The position numbers and the translations under genes are program-made. Positions 1 through 8,950 of a DNA stretch of 23,642 nucleotides are shown here, one piece after another; the first letter of the stretch is position 1, and the number at the start of each line of letters is the position of its first letter. The stretch is from Sphaeroforma sirkka. Its lineage: Eukaryota > Opisthokonta > Ichthyosporea > Ichthyophonida. The notes under the pieces were generated by a model. It did not search any database. It was not told where the DNA came from and worked only from the letters and a program-made list of their open reading frames with translations. Location: contig LUCW03000186.1 in the NCBI GenBank assembly GCA_001586965.3, positions 1 through 23,642 of the forward strand. The letters run 5' to 3'.

Positions 1-192
1 GTTGCTTTACTGTCGCCCTGTGATCAAAAGTCTTGTATACTTAAAGATATGAACCTGATTCACAGTTGGTGAGCCGCTGGCATGACATTATTGCCAAGTT
101 CGCTTTTAATATAACACACATTCCAGGAATACATAACCATCTTCCTGACATGCTCTCTCGACTTGTGCCCGACTACCAGAAAACAGTCAAGA
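1..192 (+). pseudogene. pol: RNase H C-terminal end, copy C (fragment)
   Basis: This is the antisense counterpart of 10740-10908 in copy A. It encodes the last part of the RNase H domain, with the typical run after the catalytic core: conserved Trp, F-N-I-T-H-I-P-G, then D-M-L-S-R. These are hallmarks of the Ty3/gypsy RNase H C-terminus. It is truncated by the window edge, so the three catalytic acidic residues are not all visible. Single-base changes near 30-45 and 190 break the frame. Where copy A has TGA, this copy has TGG at 78-80, which shows that Trp is ancestral. Confidence 0.75.
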
Positions 193-764
193 GTTATTAG
201 CAACCGATTGGATGCTAAATAAGAAATGGTTTAACCTCGCTCAATCACGATGGGGTCCATTTACTGTTGATATGTTCGCCGCAGAACATAACAAACAGGT
301 TTTCTGAATATAGGTCGTTGACTCATCCTAAAGGTGATGCATTTCAGCTTGACTTATCAAAGCATAATGCGTGGGCTAACCCACCTTGTCAACTTATCGC
401 ACAGTTGTTAAATTATGTTAATATTACTAAATCTACCATTACGCTGTGTTGTCCCTTACGTAACTCCGACCCATGGATACGTGATTTAATTAATATGATT
501 CAAGACGAACCTATTTATGTCGACCGTGAAACCGACACGTTCTTGTATCAGGGATCCTATTCTATTAAGAAGACGCCTTGGAAACACACCATTGTTTGTC
601 GCATCGGTCCTGCAGGTACCACTAAGTGGAAACCCTCAGCCGAATTCTTAGCTAAACTAGAGAGTCTAAAGAGTTTGAACAAAGCTCAAGACTCATTACA
701 ACACATGCACCCAACAAGATTGCAGTCAGAGGTAATGCCGATTGAGAACGGCATTAGATCGTAA
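193..764 (+). pseudogene. pol: Dam-like methyltransferase-fold domain, copy C
   Basis: The translation matches the domain at 10226-10756 in copy A: a GPFTVDMFAAEHN-like motif, then AWANPPCQLIAQ carrying the (N/D)PP motif, then TLCCPLRNSDPW and a conserved W-K-H-T-I-V-C-R-I-G-P end. Open sequence from 267 begins just after an extra T in the run at 299-303, which breaks the link with the first motif. In family 1 the domain lies between RNase H and integrase. The order resembles the Dam-like domain of DIRS elements. The fourth motif residue is Cys, not the usual aromatic, so enzymatic activity is doubtful. It is a decayed copy. Confidence 0.7.
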
Positions 765-2275
765 AAACATGGAACTAGCTAAGGCCATGGATCAAAGACT
801 CAAAACTCTAAAGAGAACCTGAAGCTCGCACTCAACTACTTAAAGCGCTGCTTAAGAACAGCCAGGAGTTGCAGAAACAACTGAAGAAGATACTTCAACA
901 ATCCAATGTTGTCAATTATGTATCTCAGGACTCTACCCCCTCCTGATACTGAGGTTGCCCTTTCCAACAGGACTATGGTTCATCCAGCCAGCGTTACGCA
1001 GAATCTGACTGACTTAGAGGGGCTCGAAAGTAGAGTTAAAATTATACATAATTTAACGCATCGAGCATATGAGCATACTTATAAAATGGCTATTCGTGCA
1101 GGGGCTTGATCACCCGGCGCTGAAAGAAACCATACGTGAAGTATACCGACGCTGTACTGATTGTGAAAAGAACCAGATCAAGCGATACGGTTGGGCACCC
1201 CTAAAAAAGTGTGACAGAAGACCAACCGATGCGCCGAGTCATAGTCGATTTGGTTAAACTCCGCGATCAAGCATACTGGCGATGTATATATCTGTCATTT
1301 CTTATGTGGCTTCGGGCTATAACTTGCTTTATGCAATACCGAACAAACGTCCACAAACAGTGGCAGAATTATGCTATCACGTCTTTAATGACTTCGGTTT
1401 CCCCGAGTACTATGTTCTGATAACGGTAGTGAGTTTTGTACCGACGTAATGGAGGCACTTATACTCGTATCAGGCATGACCCATAGGCGTGGTGTTCGCT
1501 TACAAACCTCAAACGCAGGGGTGCAAATGAGACACGTCATAGAGAACTTAGAAACTCTTGCGTACCGCACTAGACGACGTTGAGGATATGTGGCCTTATC
1601 ATTTGAAATGGGTTCAGACTCAAATGAATAACTGCATGAATCCTCAAACTGGAACACTCCGTTTCACTATTTCTTTGGCCGCTATAGTGAATTACAAGCA
1701 ACGTTTGATAAAACTGCGCCGAAACACCTTACCCCGTGGCTACAAAGATCGAGCATATGCAGAACGTTGTTTACCCCTGTTTACTCGAGCACAGAGATCG
1801 CGTCCTACTTAAAGCGTATGACCGATGGAATAACACTAAGAACATTGTTCAGTTCAAAGTCGGCGATTACGTTAACATTATAAATCGAAACGCCAGCGTT
1901 ACCGAACTCTCTTCTAAGACGATAGGACCTTTTGTTATTTCCTACCATGATGAGAAGAGTGATACTTACGAAGTGAATAACATTGATGGTACTAGCGCAA
2001 CCAATCTAGGCACTCACCGTATCCCTACCTCGAACTCTCATTCGCTCGCTCATTTGATTCTGATGTACCAGTTATGGAGTCACAAGTCAAAGATATAATT
2101 GACAAAACATCCGAAGACGGTTACACTTACTACAAGACCCGTTTCATGGATGGGACAGTAGCTTGGCTAACCTCCGATGCATTTCGTGAATCTCGCGACT
2201 TTCTTCGTATCTTTAATAAAATGGAATAAGCGTTTACATAAGAACACACGAGATAAACGAAAGGGTTTCCTCAGG
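765..2275 (+). pseudogene. pol: Integrase, copy C (multiple frame breaks)
   Basis: The order of pieces is: a helical linker (765-1000); an HHCC zinc-binding region with H-N-L-T-H and C-T-D-C-E-K (about 1040-1180); the first catalytic Asp in V-I-V-D-L-V-K (about 1235-1260); the second Asp region (D-N-G-S-E-F, about 1420-1440, out of frame by the ACTATGTTC sequence shared with copies A and B); the catalytic Glu region N-E-T-R-H-R-E-L (about 1525-1555); the GPF module (about 1920); and a chromodomain-like tail up to the deletion at 2275. At least eight one-base shifts separate these pieces, so no intact integrase can be made. Confidence 0.8.
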
Positions 2276-2830
2276 TTTTTTTTATTTGTATTTTAAATAA
2301 TTTGAGTTACAAGCTCTTTTCCAATATTTCCAAAGTGTTCTAAATTCACTTTGTTGATGGCTCCAATAGCCTAAGTATTTGGTATGACTCATCTACTTGG
2401 ACCTATTTGAGACATTAGTAGATGTAAGGATATTATAAACTAAATTTTATAATCTCGAACTACTACTATATAGATTTTTAGTCCTCCCGCCAATCTCAAA
2501 ATCCAATAAGTCTTTTTTCTTTTTTTTTAACTTTTTCTTACTTCAGATGGAACTTTATTTATATCAGCTAAATGTATTAACGTGACTTACGTTATTATGT
2601 CTATTTACAAATTAGGCAAGTGGTCATGAACACTTAGTACTTCTAGTGAAAATTATTCAATAAAGAACAGCTAAGAGGTACGCCCTGTGTGATCGAGGAT
2701 ATTTGGGCTCTTAACAGAGGCAGTCCCGATCATTCTTACACAAACTACCACTGCTAAATCCTAACTGACTAAATTGTATTTTTAGTTTAATATAGTTTGA
2801 AACCTAAGATAATTTCCATCGAAGTTTACA
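2276..2830 (+). repeat. LTR of copy C, 5'-truncated
   Basis: It matches the LTR at 14731-15323 (opposite strand) from about its position 71 to the terminal CATCGAAGTTTACA. In sense orientation it has a likely polyadenylation signal AATAAA at 2659-2664. It also has the inverted repeat TAACGTgacttACGTTA near 2578-2594, found in the other family 1 LTRs. It carries several one-base insertions relative to other copies. Confidence 0.85.
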
Positions 2831-2995
2831 TCGTAAGATGTTTCTTACGTTTCATTTGACGTTAATCAGTTTGCTATTGTGCGTTCATAAATCAGGTTTA
2901 TCATTTGACACTGGATCAGTGCTTTTGGTTTTTTTCTGATACGGTATAAGTGCCTCTCAGCTGTAGCACTGTGCACACCCGTTATCAGGAGAACT
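2831..2995 (-). pseudogene. Diverged integrase fragment, reverse orientation (unit 1)
   Basis: By eye this matches, at low identity, the integrase segment seen at 9361-9500. Shared landmarks are TCATTTG, a CTGATACG block, ATAAGTGCCTC and CCGTTATCAG near 2975. The fragment starts directly after the copy C LTR and ends at ...CAGGAGAAC, immediately before an LTR start. The same arrangement recurs at 3656-3823. The first 19 bases contain an inverted repeat, CGTAAGA/TCTTACG. The match is partial and the assignment is an inference. Confidence 0.4.
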
Positions 2996-3655
2996 GTATT
3001 AAGAAATTATACTCCGGTCAAGTTTTTCTATCCCTCAAGATGTTTGAGAATGCCTTCACTTTTAACGGGTGTACTCTGCATACAAATAACCATAGTACGC
3101 GCTCCTTTATCTCCAGGATATACACATACTTGTATTTTTTAGCAACTAGTCATAAACTTTAGTCATGGGCTTGCTGATGGCTCCAACGTAAAAATAGAAT
3201 AATTTGGTAGCTCAGTTCTACATTGGACTAATTTGATGCCTATTAGCAGATGTAGGATAGGGACGTTCTCCTTGCTTGTTATAATCTCTGAGGCGCACGG
3301 TAAACTATACTTTATAGATTTTGTTTTTTTTGATACGTACTCTGCGAAAATCATTAAAACTCCAGCTTTCTCGTTTAACTTTTCTTAGATGGCTTGTGTT
3401 TATTTCTGTCAATGTATGCTCTCGACTTGCGATGATTATGTCTATTTCTACAAGTGCTCATGATCATACGGCTTCAGTAGTGCAGTTTGGATCAATAAGA
3501 ACGGCTAGAGGTACGCCCGAGCAGTCGAGGATATTTTTCTCTAACAAGTGCGGTCCGATCATGGACTACGTTTAATACCACTGCACAAGCTTTACTGATA
3601 GAATTGTATTTTTTAGTATTATATATAGTAATGGAACCTAGCATTTCCGTCTTAT
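2996..3655 (+). repeat. Strongly diverged family 1 LTR (unit 1)
   Basis: LTR landmarks lie in the right order: a TGTA...GAAAT..AC..CCGGTC start (2996-3018), TGATGGCTCCAA (3175), GCAGATGTAGGATA (3246), TATAGATTTTG (3313), TTAACTTTTCTTAGATGG (3376), TTATGTCTATTT (3434), GGCTAGAGGTACGCCC (3503), TCGAGGATATTT (3524), GAATTGTATTTTTTAGT (3602) and GGAACCTAGCATTTCC (3635). Between them the sequence differs widely from the 14731-15323 copy. It is either a very old copy or poorly resolved sequence. Confidence 0.65.
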
Positions 3656-3823
3656 AGTATTAACGCAAGAGCTACTTAAGTACTCCATGACGTGTCTCAT
3701 TCTGTTACCCATGGTAAGACACTGGTGAGGTTTGTAAGGAAGCTATTGGGGAATGGATACATGCCTGAGTACAGTATCTGTGCCTCCATTACGTCGTAAC
3801 AAAACTTGGTATTTATCAAGAAC
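3656..3823 (-). pseudogene. Integrase fragment, reverse orientation (unit 2)
   Basis: Clear similarity to 9345-9500 of copy A: TCCATGACGTGTCTCATT, GAGGTTTGTAAGGAA, CATGCCTGAGTAC, GTGCCTCCATTACGTCG and ACAAAACTTGGTATTTATCA. It covers the region of the second catalytic Asp and the Glu of the DDE core, on the minus strand. It lies between two plus-strand LTRs and stops at the same integrase position as the fragment at 2831-2995. No open frame is kept. Confidence 0.7.
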
Positions 3824-4319
3824 ATGAAATACGGATCCGGCCAGTCTAAAATCTCAAAACACACTGCTCTTTAATACACACTGGTAATTTATTCCGTGTA
3901 CATTATGTATGAATGATACAAGCTCTCTTTCCAAGGATGATACAAGTGTTCTAAATTCATTTGATTGAACCAATATAACTGAGGTATTCAATGACTCGAT
4001 CTCTTACATCCTGAGACGTGTTATACACCAATGTGGCTATGTGACTCTCATTGAAGGTTTATGTTACTATGAACTACGAACTATAGATTTTGGTCACTGA
4101 CCATATCACCGATCAATAAGTCTAATGCATTTTTTTTTCTTTGCTTCAGGTGGCAACTTATTAAAATTTTTATCAGCTAATGTATTTACAGGCCGTTATG
4201 TCTAAATTCACTTTGATAGTTCAGAGTGGTCATGACTATGTTGGTATAAACATCCTACTAGTATTCTATTTGAGAACAGCTAGAGGTACGCCCTGTGATC
4301 GAGATATTATAGGCTCTTA
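3824..4319 (+). repeat. Diverged, 3'-truncated family 1 LTR (unit 2)
   Basis: It starts GAAATACGGATCCGGCCAGTC against the family start GAAATACGGCCTCCGGTCAGTC. It keeps ATACAAGCTCTCTTTCCAA (3918), TATAGATTTTGGTC (4082), CAATAAGTCT (4114), ATCAGCTAATGTATT (4170), AACAGCTAGAGGTACGCCC (4275) and GCTCTTAA (4312). It then joins integrase sequence of copy D at about 4320, so about the last 120 bp of the LTR are missing. With D it may be the two ends of one internally deleted element. Confidence 0.7.
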
Positions 4320-5554
4320 ATCCCGCGATCAAGCATACTGGCGTGTATATATCTGTCATTTCTTATGTGGCTTCGGGCTATAACTTGCTTTATGCAATAC
4401 CGAACAAACGTCCACAAACAGTGGCAAATTATGCTATCACGTCTTTAATGACTTCGGTTTCCCCGAGTACTGTTCTGATAACGGTAGTGAGTTTTGTACC
4501 GACGTAATGGAGGCACTTATACTCTGTGAGCGCTTGCAGTATAGGCGTAAGTGTTCGCCACAGAGCCTCAAACGCAGGAGGTGCAAATGAGACGTCATAG
4601 AGAACTTAAGAAACTCTTGCGTACCGCACTAGACGACGTTGAGGATATGTGGCCTTATCATTTGCAAGTGGGTTCAGACTCAAGAATGAATAACTCTTTA
4701 ATCCTCAGACTGGAACAAATCCGTTTCCTCTATCTACTTTGAGGCCGTATAGTGAATTAAAGCAACGTTTGATAAAACTGCGCCCGAGAAACACGCTACC
4801 CCGTGGCTACAGATCGACATATACAGAACGTTGTTTACCCCTGTTTACTCGAGCACAAGAATCGCGTCCCTGCTTAAAGCGTATGACCAGTGGAATAACA
4901 CTGAACATTGTTCAGTTCAAGGAAGTCAGCGATTACGTTAACATTATAAATCAAACGCCAGCGTTACCGAACTCTCTTCTAAGACGATAGGACCTTTTTG
5001 TTATTTCCATGATGGGAAAGTGATACTTACGATGAACGCATTGATGGTACTAGCGCAAGCCAATCTAGGCACTCACCATCCCTACCTCCGGGCTCTCATT
5101 CCGGCTCGCTCATTTGATTCTGATATACCAGTTGTAGGTCCTGAGTCAAGAGATATAATTGTCTAAAACATCCGAAGACAGGTTACACTTACTACAAATT
5201 TACGTTTTCATGGATGGGACAGTGGCAGCTGGCCTCCGATGCATTTCATTGAAGCTCGCGACTTTCTTTGTATCTTTAATAAGAAATGGAATAAGCGTTT
5301 ACATACAGAACACACGAGATAAACGAAAGGTTTCTCAGGTGACTACAAACCTGACGGATCTGAAGAGTTCCCTATTTGCCACCTACTTCCTGCATTATTC
5401 GGCTTTCTGATCACCTTACCAACGGGTGCGGAAAGGTGTTCAGGCTTACTTACTAATGAAGAACAGCCTTTAGTATTACAAATAATAAACGTAAAGGCGC
5501 CTACATCAGAGTAGTTACTGGACAAATACTAAACGACATAAAATTACAACATGA
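4320..5554 (+). pseudogene. pol: Integrase 3' two-thirds, copy D (heavily broken)
   Basis: The sequence follows the integrase of copies A and C from just after the first catalytic Asp to the pol end. It contains the second Asp motif D-N-G-S-E-F (about 4471-4488), read here in frame with the upstream part, unlike copies A, B and C. The GPF module lies near 4990 and the chromodomain-like tail at 5150-5300. The pol C-terminus ends in the basic stretch T-K-R-H-K before TGA at 5552-5554. It carries many short insertions and deletions, for example foreign-looking bases at 4526-4545. This is the only copy that shows the intact pol 3' end followed by a 3' UTR on this strand. Confidence 0.75.
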
Positions 5555-5685
5555 GTCTTGAACTCAATCACATATAGGCACATGCCTCGATAAGTCATGG
5601 CCGAAACCGTACTTTGGTTTCGCTTTACCAACTAGATCGTATCTTAACGTACGTTCGTAGTTCTAAAAAAAGCTACTGGGGGCTA
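5555..5685 (+). promoter_or_regulatory. 3' UTR and polypurine tract, copy D
   Basis: This short non-coding stretch lies between the pol stop and the LTR. It ends in ACTGGGGGCTA directly before the LTR start TGTAGAAATACGG at 5686. The same G5 tract stands before the LTR of copy B (minus strand, 7060-7073), so it is the likely plus-strand DNA primer. The sequence CTCGATAAGTCATG and a T/A-rich segment precede it. Confidence 0.6.
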
Positions 5686-6111
5686 TGTAGAAATACGGCC
5701 TCCGGTCAGTCTAAAATATCAAGATCAATTGAGATAATACATTGGTTTTTTATTTGTATTTTAAATAATTTAGTACAAGCTCTTTTTCCAATATTTCCAA
5801 AGTGTTCTAAATTCACTTTGATGGCTCCAATAGCCTGAGTATTTTGGTATGACTCATCTACTTGGACCTATTTGAGACATTAGTAGATGTAGGATATTAT
5901 AAACTAAATTTTATAATCTCGAACTACTACTTATAGATTTTGGTCCTCCCGCCAATCTCCAAAATCCAATAAGTCTTTTTTTCTTTTTTTAACTTTTCTT
6001 CAGATGGAACTTTATTTATATCAGCTAATGTATTAACGTGACTTACGTTATTATGTCTATTTACAAATTAGGCAAGTGGTCATGAACACTTAGTACTTCT
6101 AGTGAAAATTA
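5686..6111 (+). repeat. LTR of copy D, 3'-truncated
   Basis: It starts TGTAGAAATACGGCCTCCGG and is near-identical to the 14731-15323 LTR up to CTTCTAGTGAAAATT at about 6111. The expected continuation (ATTCAATAAAGAAC...) is replaced by an inverted LTR tip and then unique DNA. The polyadenylation signal and LTR end are therefore missing. Its good preservation contrasts with the poor state of the integrase upstream. Confidence 0.85.
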
Positions 6112-6123
6112 GTATTTCTACAC
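6112..6123 (-). repeat. Inverted LTR tip at the copy D breakpoint
   Basis: The bases GTATTTCTACA are the exact reverse complement of the first 11 bases of the family LTR (TGTAGAAATAC). They sit between the truncated plus-strand LTR and unique sequence. It may be the outer end of a minus-strand element fused to LTR D. An 11-base match at a breakpoint is unlikely but not impossible by chance. Confidence 0.4.
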
Positions 6124-6144
6124 TACCAAGATGCGTCGAATCAG

Positions 6145-6336
6145 TTGTTGGATGCAGGCAAAGTGGCTGGTAGTGAACTTGTGGCTACCGGGGCAGACAC
6201 GGCAGCGACAGCCGTCGGTGCGGGAGTCGAGCAATGTGAATATGTACGTATTCGTTACAATCATAGCACAGAGTCGGATTGGTGTAGACTCGAAGCAGCG
6301 ATTGAACCTGTCGTGTCTGTCTGTGTCTCGGTTTGA
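6145..6336 (+). CDS. Possible partial exon or short ORF of unknown function in unique island
   Basis: The island 6124-6477 is the only sequence here not related to either retroelement family or to the minisatellites. A frame open from before 6145 to a TGA at 6334-6336 reads A-G-K-V-A-G-S-E-L-V-A-T-G-A-D and is rich in Ala, Val and Gly. It is more GC-rich than its AT-rich surroundings (6380-6477), as expected of an exon end followed by a 3' flank. An overlapping frame (6131-6379) is also open, so coding potential is unproven. I recognise no domain. It could be the 3' end of a host gene cut by copy D, or non-coding. Confidence 0.25.
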   Translation: MLDAGKVAGSELVATGADTAATAVGAGVEQCEYVRIRYNHSTESDWCRLEAAIEPVVSVCVSV

Positions 6337-6477
6337 GGTTGGCCTGTGTAGTACAAGCCGTCAGACTGCAACTAAATGATGACAGATTCCCATTGAATAT
6401 TTAATATCATAGATTAATTATAGCAATGATTTGCCTATATTTAATGGATAATAGTGTACACAGTATGTGAAATCACA
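6337..6477. other. AT-rich unique flank
   Basis: AT-rich DNA between the short ORF and the LTR of copy B. It has no repeat and no gene that I can see. It ends GTGAAATCACA directly before the B LTR terminus. It is the nearest thing to host flank in the window. Confidence 0.4.
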
Positions 6478-7059
6478 TGTGCAAACTTCGATGGATATTT
6501 CTATGTTTTAAACTATGTTATATAAACTAAGATACAATATATGTCAGTTAGGATTTAGCAGTGGTAGCTTATGTAAGAATGATCGGGACTGCCTCTTGGT
6601 AAGAGCCTTAATATCCTCGATCATACATGACGTACCTCTAGCTGTTCTTTATTAAATAATTTTCACTAAAAGTACTAAGTGTTCATGACCACATGCCTAC
6701 TTTGTAGATAGACATAAGGACTTAAATCAAGTTAATACATTAGCTAATATAAATAAAGTTCCATCTGAAGAAAAAGACATGATTTTGGAGATTGGCGGGA
6801 AGACCGAAACCTGTAAGTAGTAGTTCAGAGATTATAAAATTTAGTTTATAATATCCTACATCTACTACCGTCTCAAATAGGTCCAAGTAAATGAGTCATA
6901 CCATATATTCAGGCTATTGGAGCCATCAAAGTGAATTTGGACACTTTGGAAATATTGGAAAAAGAACTTGTATTATATTATTTTAAATACTAATAAAAAC
7001 CAATATGTTATCTCATTTGATCTTGATATTTTAGACTGACCGGAGGCCGTATTCCTACA
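6478..7059 (-). repeat. 3' LTR of copy B
   Basis: The ends are TGTGCAAACTTCGATGG at 6478 and GGCCGTATTCCTACA at 7059 (plus strand), giving 582 bp. This is the family LTR with the usual TG...CA termini. It differs from the 14731-15323 LTR by scattered substitutions and indels, more than the two LTRs of A differ from each other. This fits B being older than A. Confidence 0.88.
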
Positions 7060-7080
7060 TAGCCCCCAGTAGCTTTTAGG
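7060..7080 (-). promoter_or_regulatory. Polypurine tract of copy B
   Basis: Read on the minus strand, AAAAGCTACTGGGGGCTA lies immediately upstream of the LTR start TGTAGGAAT. The G-rich block is conserved with copy D (before 5686). This is the position where the plus-strand primer of an LTR retroelement is expected. Confidence 0.6.
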
Positions 7081-8116
7081 ACTATGAATGAACGTAAAGA
7101 TACGATCTAGTTTGTAAAGTGAAACCCAAAGTAAAACGGTTTCGGTCATGGCTTATCGAGTAAGTATGTGCCTATATGTACGAGTTCAAAACTCGTGCTG
7201 TACTCTTATGTCGTTTATTATTTGGTCCAGTAACCATTTCCGATGTAGGCACCTTACGTTTGTTACTTGATAAGGTAACAGTAGAAGTTTGTTCTTCATT
7301 AGTAAGTTCGAAAGATATTTTGCTCTTTTGGTAAGCAGATAAGAAAGTTTAGTCACATAGGAAGTAGGTGGCAAATAGAGAATTTCATATCATTCCGGGT
7401 TTGTAGTCACCTGAGTAAACCCTTTCCGTTGATCTCGTGTGTTCTTATGCAAACGCTTATTCCATTTCTTATTAAAAATACGAAGAAAGACGCGAGATTC
7501 ACAAAACGCATCGGAGGTTAGCCAAGCTACTGTTCCATCCCTAAAACGGGTCTTGTAGTAAGTGCAACCGTCTTCGGATGTTTTGTCAATTATATCTTTG
7601 ACTTGTGACTCCATAACTGGGACATCAGAATCAAATGAGCGAGTGAATGAGAGTTCGTAGGTAGGGATACGGTGAGTGCCTATATTAGTTGCGCTAGTAC
7701 CTTCTATGTTATTCACCTCGCAAGTATCACTCTTCTCACTATGGTAGAAAATAACAAAAAGTCCGATTGCCTTGGAAGAGAGTTCGGCAACGTTGGCATT
7801 GCGATTTATAGCGTTAACATAATCGCCAACTTTGAACTGAACAATGTTCTTAGTGTTATTCCATCGGTCATACGCTTTAAGTAGGACACGATTTTTGTGC
7901 TCGAGCAAATAGGGGTAAACAACGTTCTGCATATGCTCGATCTTTTGTAGCCATGGAGTAACGTGTTTCTCGGGTGCAGTTATGTCAAACGTTGCTTGTA
8001 ATTCACTATAGCGGCCAAAGAAATAGTGAAACGGGAGTGTTTCAGTTTGAGGATTCATGCAGTTATTCATTTGGGTCCGAACCCATTTCAAATGATAGGG
8101 CCACATATCCTCAACG
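7081..8116 (-). pseudogene. pol: Integrase C-terminal half and pol 3' end, copy B
   Basis: The frame from 8116 down to 7390 starts at D-M-W-P-Y-H-L-K-W of the integrase core, downstream of the catalytic Glu. It continues through the GPF-type module (here I-G-L-F-V-I-F) and a chromodomain-like segment (V-K-D-I-I-D-K-T-S-E-D-G ... R-F-R-D-G-T-V-A-W-L-T-S-D-A-F) and runs to T-N-P-E, where it breaks. The last part (7186-7374) continues in another frame. The first eleven codons of the open frame above 8116 come from the LTR of element A and are not part of this gene. The other half of the gene is at 15324-16123. Confidence 0.8.
8113..8116 (+). repeat. Target site duplication of element A, left copy
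   Basis: AACG stands directly outside the LTR terminus TGTAAACTTCG at 8117. The same four bases follow the opposite terminus at 15323. Four to six bases is the normal duplication for Ty3/gypsy integrases. Confidence 0.8.
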
Positions 8117-8408
8117 TGTAAACTTCGATGGAAATTACTAGGTTTCAAACTATATTAAACTAAAATACAATTTAGTCAGTTAGGATTTAGCAGTGGTAGC
8201 TTTGTGTAAGAATGATCGGGACTGCCTCTTGTTAAGAGCCTAAATATCCTCGATCACACAGGGCGTACCTCTAGCTGTTCTTTATTGAATAATTTTCACT
8301 AGAAGTACTAAATGTTCATGACCACTTGCCTAATTTGTAAATAGACATAATAACGTAAGTCACGTTAATACATTAGCTGATATAAATAAAGTTCCATCTG
8401 AAGAAAAG
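8117..8408 (-). repeat. 3' LTR of element A, lacking its first half
   Basis: It matches 14731-15020 almost base for base, with about four or five differences seen by eye. At about 8409 LTR sequence passes abruptly into the end of pol. About 300 bp of LTR start, the polypurine tract and the 3' UTR are gone. The outer terminus TG at 8117 is intact and abuts the target duplication. Confidence 0.88.
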
Positions 8409-8410
8409 AT

Positions 8411-8928
8411 ACTCTATGTCGTTTAGTATTTGGTCCAGTAACCATTTCCGATGTAGGCGCCTTACGTTTATTATTTGGTAAGGTAATAGCCAAAGGCTGT
8501 TCTTCATTAGTAAGTAAGTTTGAACAATTTTCTGTACTGTTGGTCAGCAGATCAGAAAGTTTAGTCACGTAGGAAGTAGGTGGCAAATAGGGAATTTCAG
8601 ATCCGTCAGGGTTTGTAGTCACCTGAGGAAACCCTTTTCGTTTATCTCATGTGTTCTTATGTAAACGCTTATTCCATTTCTTATTAAAGATACGAAGAAA
8701 GTCGCGAGATTCACGAAATGCATCGGAGGTTAGCCAAGCTACTGTCCCATCCATGAAACGGGTCTTGTAGTAAGTGTAACCGTCTTCGGATGTTTTGTCA
8801 ATTATATCTTTGACTTGTGACTCCATAACTGGTACATCAGAATCAAGTGAGCGAGCGAATGAGAGTTCGGAGGTAGGGATACGGTGAGTGCCTAGATTGG
8901 TTGCGCTAGTACCATCAATGTTATTCAC
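8411..8928 (-). CDS. pol: Pol C-terminus of element A: chromodomain-like tail
   Basis: This follows the integrase. From 8928 it reads a linker (N-N-I-D-G-T-S-A-T-N-L-G-T-H-R-I-P-T), then a chromodomain-like segment at about residues 35-85 (V-K-D-I-I-D-K, Y-Y-K-T-R-F-M-D-G-T, A-W-L-T-S-D-A-F). The spacing of a chromodomain is kept, but the W/E residues of the usual TWEP motif are replaced. A TGA at 8647-8649 replaces a CGA codon of copy C (C to T at a CpG), and the same frame then goes on to a basic tail (K-R-K-A-P and T-K-R-H) before the deletion at 8409. Chromodomains in chromoviruses guide integration to marked chromatin; that role is inferred here. Confidence 0.75.
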
Positions 8929-8950
8929 TTCGTAAGTATCACTCTTCTCA

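Larger units (their letters stand above)
1..2830 (+). mobile_element. Family 1 Ty3/gypsy chromovirus, copy C (5' part outside window)
   Basis: The stretch is collinear, on the opposite strand, with the pol 3' half and LTR of copy A (8117-15323). It runs from the end of RNase H through a Dam-like domain and integrase into an LTR ending ...TTTACA at 2830. Identity with copy A is high, but one-base insertions and deletions break every reading frame. The copy keeps Trp (TGG at 78-80), Glu and Arg codons where copy A has stops. The last part of pol, the 3' UTR, the polypurine tract and about the first 70 bp of the LTR are missing. The join at 2275/2276 has a GG microhomology, which suggests a simple deletion. 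Confidence 0.85.

Noticed and set aside
2950..3162. Open frame on the plus strand near 2950-3162
   Set aside because: It spans the integrase fragment/LTR junction of unit 1 and is explained by diverged repeat sequence.
6131..6379. Second overlapping open frame in the unique island
   Set aside because: Rich in rare-looking residues and overlapping the Ala/Val-rich frame; neither has recognisable homology.
8117..8148. The same LTR-derived start in front of the integrase of copy B
   Set aside because: It is an accidental read-through from the LTR of inserted element A into B's integrase.
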